Of a stretch of DNA of 64,000 nt, positions 60,800 through 64,000 are shown piece after piece. Source of the DNA: Rhodococcoides fascians A25f (GTDB taxonomy: Bacteria; Actinomycetota; Actinomycetes; Mycobacteriales; Mycobacteriaceae); contig NZ_CP049744.1 of assembly GCF_000760935.2 (NCBI RefSeq), forward strand, positions 1,763,501 to 1,827,500, read 5' to 3'. How positions within the stretch are numbered: position 1 is the stretch's first letter; every line of letters begins with the position of its first letter. Below the pieces are notes generated by a model, which searched no databases, had not been told where the DNA came from, and saw nothing but the letters and a program-made list of their open reading frames with translations. The position numbers were made by a program, and so were the translations under genes.

Positions 60800-61717
60800 A
60801 TGCACCGCGGCACCGGAAGCTTCTGCGCGGTCGCACTTTCGCTTGCACTGCTGGTCTCCGGTTGCACGATTGCCACGGACGACGGCACTGCGACGGATAC
60901 GCCCAGGGTCTCCGAGTCGACGTCCCTGCCGATGCCCCGGTCGGACCGACCGACGTCGGACCCTGGAGTGTGGAGCACCGCAGTTCCGGTCGAACCGTTG
61001 CCTGTCGCCGATCTCGCTGAGGAGTTCGGCGTACTCGAATCCGCGGCAGGTGGCCCCATCGGCCTTGCTCTGGTTCCGGTCGGCGGCGGGCCGGCCACCG
61101 TGCTCGGAACGTGGACCTCCGGTGTCGCGTGGTCGACGGTCAAAGTACCGATGGCCGTCGCCGCTCTACGCAATGGCGGCGACGCGGTTCTGGCCGACGC
61201 CGCAGCGGCGATCGAAAGCTCCGATAACGCGGCGGCCGACGCGCTGTGGGGTTCGCTGGGTGATTCCGCTGCTGCGGGTGCCGCGGTCGAGTCGGTTCTG
61301 CGGCAAGGCGGCGACTCTGCCACGACGATTCAGCGGGAGCGGATCCGTCCCGAATTCAGCGCGTTCGGGCAGACCGAATGGTCCACGCAGGATCAGGCGA
61401 CGTTCGCGGCCGGTTTGTCGTGCATTCCGGATGCGGGGCCCGTGGTCGAGATGATGAACAATGTTGTGCCGGAGCAGCAATGGGGTCTGGGGCAGCTGTC
61501 CGACGCAGCGTTCAAAGGCGGCTGGGGACCGCGAGTGGACGGTGGCTACGTCGTGCGACAAGTCGGTATCGTCACCACCGTTGCTGGACGTGTCGGTGTA
61601 GCGATTGCGGCGCAACCGGATTCGGGTTCGTTCACCGACGGAACCGCCATGCTCGACGCGGTCGGTGATTGGCTGGAGTCGCGCAGTGATCGGCTTCCCG
61701 CGGGGCACTGCCTCTAG
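60800..61717 (+). CDS. Lipoprotein with serine beta-lactamase-like fold (LppW-like)
   Basis: A 305-residue lipoprotein: signal with lipobox LVSGC (C22), a Thr/Ser/Pro-rich spacer (23-65), then a domain with the serine beta-lactamase/PBP triad of motifs: S112-T-V-K115, S141-D-N143 and K239-G-G241. The segment between the first two is short and no Glu166-type ExxLN is visible, so hydrolysis of beta-lactams is doubtful. A role in the cell envelope is likelier; M. tuberculosis LppW is a comparable protein. ATG 60800 lies 4 nt after the previous stop. Confidence 0.8.
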   Translation: MHRGTGSFCAVALSLALLVSGCTIATDDGTATDTPRVSESTSLPMPRSDRPTSDPGVWSTAVPVEPLPVADLAEEFGVLESAAGGPIGLALVPVGGGPATVLGTWTSGVAWSTVKVPMAVAALRNGGDAVLADAAAAIESSDNAAADALWGSLGDSAAAGAAVESVLRQGGDSATTIQRERIRPEFSAFGQTEWSTQDQATFAAGLSCIPDAGPVVEMMNNVVPEQQWGLGQLSDAAFKGGWGPRVDGGYVVRQVGIVTTVAGRVGVAIAAQPDSGSFTDGTAMLDAVGDWLESRSDRLPAGHCL

Positions 61718-61793
61718 CGATTGTCGAGGCCCGGATCGGCGCAGGTAGCCTCTGGCGTGCCAGTGATTCGTCCGCCATCGAAAGGCCCATGCT

Positions 61794-62342
61794 GTGAACG
61801 ACGCCCAGTCGCCGGAGCCGACCGAACCCACCACGATTGCCGAGTACTTGAACGCGAACGCGATACGGGTGTCCCCGCTCGACGGTGCCGCGGCGGCAGA
61901 GCTGGGCATCACCGTGCCGGTGCCTGCAGGCTGGCAGACGCTCGATCCGGCACAGTTTCCCGGGGCCACCCAGGTGATCGTGGAACCGAATCTCGTGGAG
62001 AACGGATTCGCTCCCAATGCTGTGCTTCTCGTCGGTGCTCTCTCGCGCACGATCGATCCGGAAGCGTTGATGGCGTTGGGTTTCGGAGACGGGCGGGCGA
62101 TGCCCGGCTGGGTGGAGCGCGAGGCGAGTGCAGCGTCGTGGCTCGGTTGGCCGTCGCGATTCATTCGGGGTTCCTACGTCGCTCAGCAACTCGAAGCAGC
62201 GGTGACGACTCGGTACGTGTTGGTAGGCGTCGATACGCAGTACCTGGTGCAGTTGACGGTAACTACGTTGGCATCTCAGCTCGACGCGTTGGCCTTCGAC
62301 GTCACAGCGATCAACGACGGCTTGACGACCAGCGGATCGTAG
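61794..62342 (+). CDS. LpqN/LpqT-like protein without signal peptide
   Basis: A 182-residue protein resembling the LpqN/LpqT family: TIAEYLNANAIRVSPL, VPVPAGWQTLDPAQFPGATQVIVEP, GFAPNAVLLVGALS and a C-terminal YLVQLTVTTLASQLDALAFDVTAINDGL. Family members in mycobacteria are lipoproteins interacting with lipid and cell-wall processes; this copy has no lipobox or signal and should be cytoplasmic. Start is GTG 61794 (the only good start). It stands about 75 bp after the beta-lactamase-like lipoprotein. Confidence 0.8.
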   Translation: MNDAQSPEPTEPTTIAEYLNANAIRVSPLDGAAAAELGITVPVPAGWQTLDPAQFPGATQVIVEPNLVENGFAPNAVLLVGALSRTIDPEALMALGFGDGRAMPGWVEREASAASWLGWPSRFIRGSYVAQQLEAAVTTRYVLVGVDTQYLVQLTVTTLASQLDALAFDVTAINDGLTTSGS

Positions 62343-62451
62343 CCTCGGATCCATCGATTTCGTTTATGGCAGTAGTAGGTAATTACGATTGTCCGACGGT
62401 GAACTCTTCGCTTGGCTGGTGAGGTACCAATCGAGCGAAGGGTGATGTGTC

Positions 62452-63150
62452 ATGCGAGTACTGCTTATAGGTGGAGCGTCGGGAATCGGGCGGGCCGTTG
62501 CTGCCGAGATCGTCGACGGGGGAGGCGAGGTGATCCTCGCCGGTCGACGTCCGGATGTGCTGAACGACGCGGCCGCGGCGATGGGTCCGAGGGCAACCTC
62601 GGTGATCGTCGATCTGACCGACGAGGAATCGATCGCCGCAGCGGCCGCGGAGGTCGGATCGGTCGATCACGTGGTGAGTCTCGCGGCCGATCACGCGAAC
62701 GGTTCGGTCGCCGACCTCGACGTCGCCGACATCCGAAAGGCGTTCGACGCGAAAGTGATCGGGCCCATTGTGCTGGCCAAGCATTTCGCATCGAGTATTG
62801 CGGAGGGCGGCTCGCTACTGTTCTTCTCCGGGGTGGCCGCGTGGAAGCCGGCACCCGGTCTCTCGGTGATGGCGACGACCAACGGGGCCGTGGCGTTTCT
62901 CGTGGAGGCGCTCGCGGTCGAATTGGCTCCGATTCGGGTCAACGCGGTGTCGCCGGGCATCGTCGATTCCGGCGCGTGGGATTCGATGGGAGCAGGGAAG
63001 GACTCGTTCTTCGCCGAGACAGCGCGAGCCAATCCTGCAGGTCGGGTCGGCCGGCCGGACGACGTGGTGGCCGCGGTGCTCTTCGCACTCACCAACACAT
63101 TCGTCACCGGTACCACCCTGCACGTCGACGGCGGGGGACGGTTCGTCTGA
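62452..63150 (+). CDS. SDR-family protein lacking the catalytic Tyr-Lys pair
   Basis: A 232-residue short-chain dehydrogenase-like protein. The nucleotide motif GGASGIG (7-13) and LAGRRPD (Arg favouring NADPH) are normal, as are VNAVSPGIVDSG and the C-terminal GTTLHVDGGG. At the active site Ser is present in FFSGVAAW, but the Tyr-x3-Lys motif reads M140-A-T-T-N144, so both residues are missing, and NNAG is changed to SLAADHA. Classical oxidoreductase chemistry is therefore doubtful; the protein may bind nucleotide or use another mechanism. ATG 62452 follows a GAAGGG site. Confidence 0.85.
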   Translation: MRVLLIGGASGIGRAVAAEIVDGGGEVILAGRRPDVLNDAAAAMGPRATSVIVDLTDEESIAAAAAEVGSVDHVVSLAADHANGSVADLDVADIRKAFDAKVIGPIVLAKHFASSIAEGGSLLFFSGVAAWKPAPGLSVMATTNGAVAFLVEALAVELAPIRVNAVSPGIVDSGAWDSMGAGKDSFFAETARANPAGRVGRPDDVVAAVLFALTNTFVTGTTLHVDGGGRFV

Positions 63151-63200
63151 GGGGGGTGTCGCTCGGGTTGTCGTTGCTGGTGGGGACGAGTGGACGCATG

Positions 63201-64000
63201 TCATCGCGGCGGGCCGGCTGGAATCCCGCGGCGGAGCAGGTCGGCGACGAACCGCTGAACCAAGGCGTCACTCGGCGATCCGACCATTGCGACCACGGTG
63301 CGACGTAGGTTCGGTTGTAGGGGCTTGACGACGCCGTCGAATCGGTCAGGGAGAGCAGACGTCGGCACCAGCGCAATTCCCAAGCCGGCGCGGGCCAATT
63401 GCGCTGCGGTAGTGGCGCTTCGAGTACGTGTGCCGACCGTCGGGAAAATATCGTGCGCCGCGGCCTCGGCGTCTATCCACGCTCCGAGTCCATTCGACGG
63501 GTGGTAGTGGACCATCGGTCTACCGCGGAGGTCGTTCCACGAGATGCTCGGCTCGTCGGTGAGGTCGAGGCCTTCGGGTATCACCGCGACGATGTCCTCG
63601 GTGCCGATTTCGGTGACCTGCCCGGTGAATCGATCCGACGCTGGGCCGACGGCCAGGTCGGATGCGCCGCCGGTCACGGAATCGGCGATGGCGTCGGCGC
63701 TGCTGTGTTCGGAAAGCTCCACGTCGACGTTGCGATACTTGCGGGCCCACGTGCGCACGATCGGAGCGACCACCGGGACTGTCATCGTTTCCACACAGGC
63801 CAGCCGCAGTCGTCCGCGAGAACCGTCGGCCACGGCTCGTCCGGTCTCGACCACCCGATCGGCCGCTGCCAGTGCGGCTCCGGCGTCAGCGAGTATTGCC
63901 AAGCCGGTCGGGGTGGGACGAACACCGCGAGGTAGTCGCTCGAGAAGGGATGTGCCGATCTCGGTTTCCAACGCGGCCAACTGATGCGACAGGGCGGGTT
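63201..64000 (-). CDS. LysR-family transcriptional regulator (5' end beyond window)
   Basis: Partial: the gene runs off the right edge, with about 266 codons present and the first ~30 missing. The visible N-terminus is the second half of the LysR helix-turn-helix (PALSHQLAALETEIGTSLLERLPRG), then PTPTG and the effector-binding domain from about LRLACVETMTVP onward with the usual two lobes (GIALVPTSALPDRF near the end). Target genes are unknown. It is convergent with the SDR gene, so it more likely regulates itself and a gene outside the window. Confidence 0.88.
   Translation of the reverse strand, partial: PALSHQLAALETEIGTSLLERLPRGVRPTPTGLAILADAGAALAAADRVVETGRAVADGSRGRLRLACVETMTVPVVAPIVRTWARKYRNVDVELSEHSSADAIADSVTGGASDLAVGPASDRFTGQVTEIGTEDIVAVIPEGLDLTDEPSISWNDLRGRPMVHYHPSNGLGAWIDAEAAAHDIFPTVGTRTRSATTAAQLARAGLGIALVPTSALPDRFDGVVKPLQPNLRRTVVAMVGSPSDALVQRFVADLLRRGIPAGPPR

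Noticed and set aside
1..64000. tRNA, rRNA, riboswitch, prophage or insertion sequence
   Set aside because: No cloverleaf, transposase, integrase or recognised riboswitch core was seen while reading both strands; a covariance-model scan would be needed to exclude small RNAs.

Overview
The window is high-GC DNA from a mycolic-acid actinomycete, most probably Rhodococcus in the broad sense (including the R. fascians / Rhodococcoides group). This rests on frequent GTG/TTG starts, an IdeR/DmdR-type iron box, a mycobacterial-type LexA box in front of a DUF222-HNH (13E12-like) gene, a phosphodiesterase beside a Stealth-family gene exactly as in the Mycobacterium Rv0805-cpsY neighbourhood, a FadD15-like ligase, paired acyl-CoA dehydrogenases, and an LpqN-like and a beta-lactamase-like lipoprotein. 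No rRNA, tRNA, CRISPR array, insertion sequence or prophage was recognised. It reads as chromosomal backbone with some accessory genes.

Layout. 0-3.6 kb: GNAT acetyltransferase, cold-shock protein, and a PadR regulator with the drug-efflux MFS pump it probably controls. 3.7-11.7 kb: acyl-CoA dehydrogenase, divergent enoyl-CoA hydratase, adenine/adenosine deaminase, a membrane sulfite-oxidase-like molybdoenzyme, a gulonolactone dehydrogenase-like flavoprotein, TetR and a PLP aldolase. 11.6-19.7 kb: a Cas4-like nuclease/RNase H-like/SF1 helicase fusion, an alpha/beta hydrolase, a long-chain acyl-CoA synthetase and a DEAD-box RNA helicase. 19.8-23.4 kb: a three-subunit molybdenum aldehyde/xanthine dehydrogenase operon. 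23.4-26.8 kb: a minus-strand operon for amino-acid uptake (ATPase plus a fused binding protein-permease) with RidA and a histidine phosphatase. 26.8-29.2 kb: two acyl-CoA dehydrogenase subunits. 29.2-37.3 kb: secreted hydrolase, phosphodiesterase, Stealth phosphotransferase, VanZ, methyltransferase, phosphoribosyltransferase, quinone reductase, DinB-like, SRPBCC and SDR. 37.4-38.5 kb: iron-regulated siderophore-binding lipoprotein. 38.7-42.0 kb: SOS-controlled DUF222-HNH protein and an Fe-S photolyase. 42.1-45.8 kb: PhoD, TrhO, RluA and a small secreted protein. 45.9-52.5 kb: a single-chain 1825-residue acyl-CoA carboxylase and a TetR regulator. 52.8-57.9 kb: a 1687-residue SF1 helicase with a C-terminal nuclease domain. 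57.9-64 kb: membrane metallophosphoesterase, HAD phosphatase, envelope proteins, an SDR lacking its catalytic Tyr/Lys, and a LysR gene cut by the window end.

How it fits together. Acyl-CoA metabolism dominates. A 12-bp dyad (TACC-N-G-N-S-R-GTA) recurs at six intergenic sites: one between the acyl-CoA dehydrogenase and enoyl-CoA hydratase genes, one upstream of the dehydrogenase pair, and four upstream of the giant carboxylase. That suggests one regulator coordinating these loci. The other strong regulatory signal is a perfect LexA box filling the 17-bp promoter spacer of a leaderless DUF222-HNH gene. The most unusual large proteins are the two helicase-nuclease fusions and the single-chain carboxylase. 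Two families of dispersed intergenic elements are also present: a 23-34 bp repeat and a palindromic hairpin. All functions were read from motifs by eye; no database search was run.
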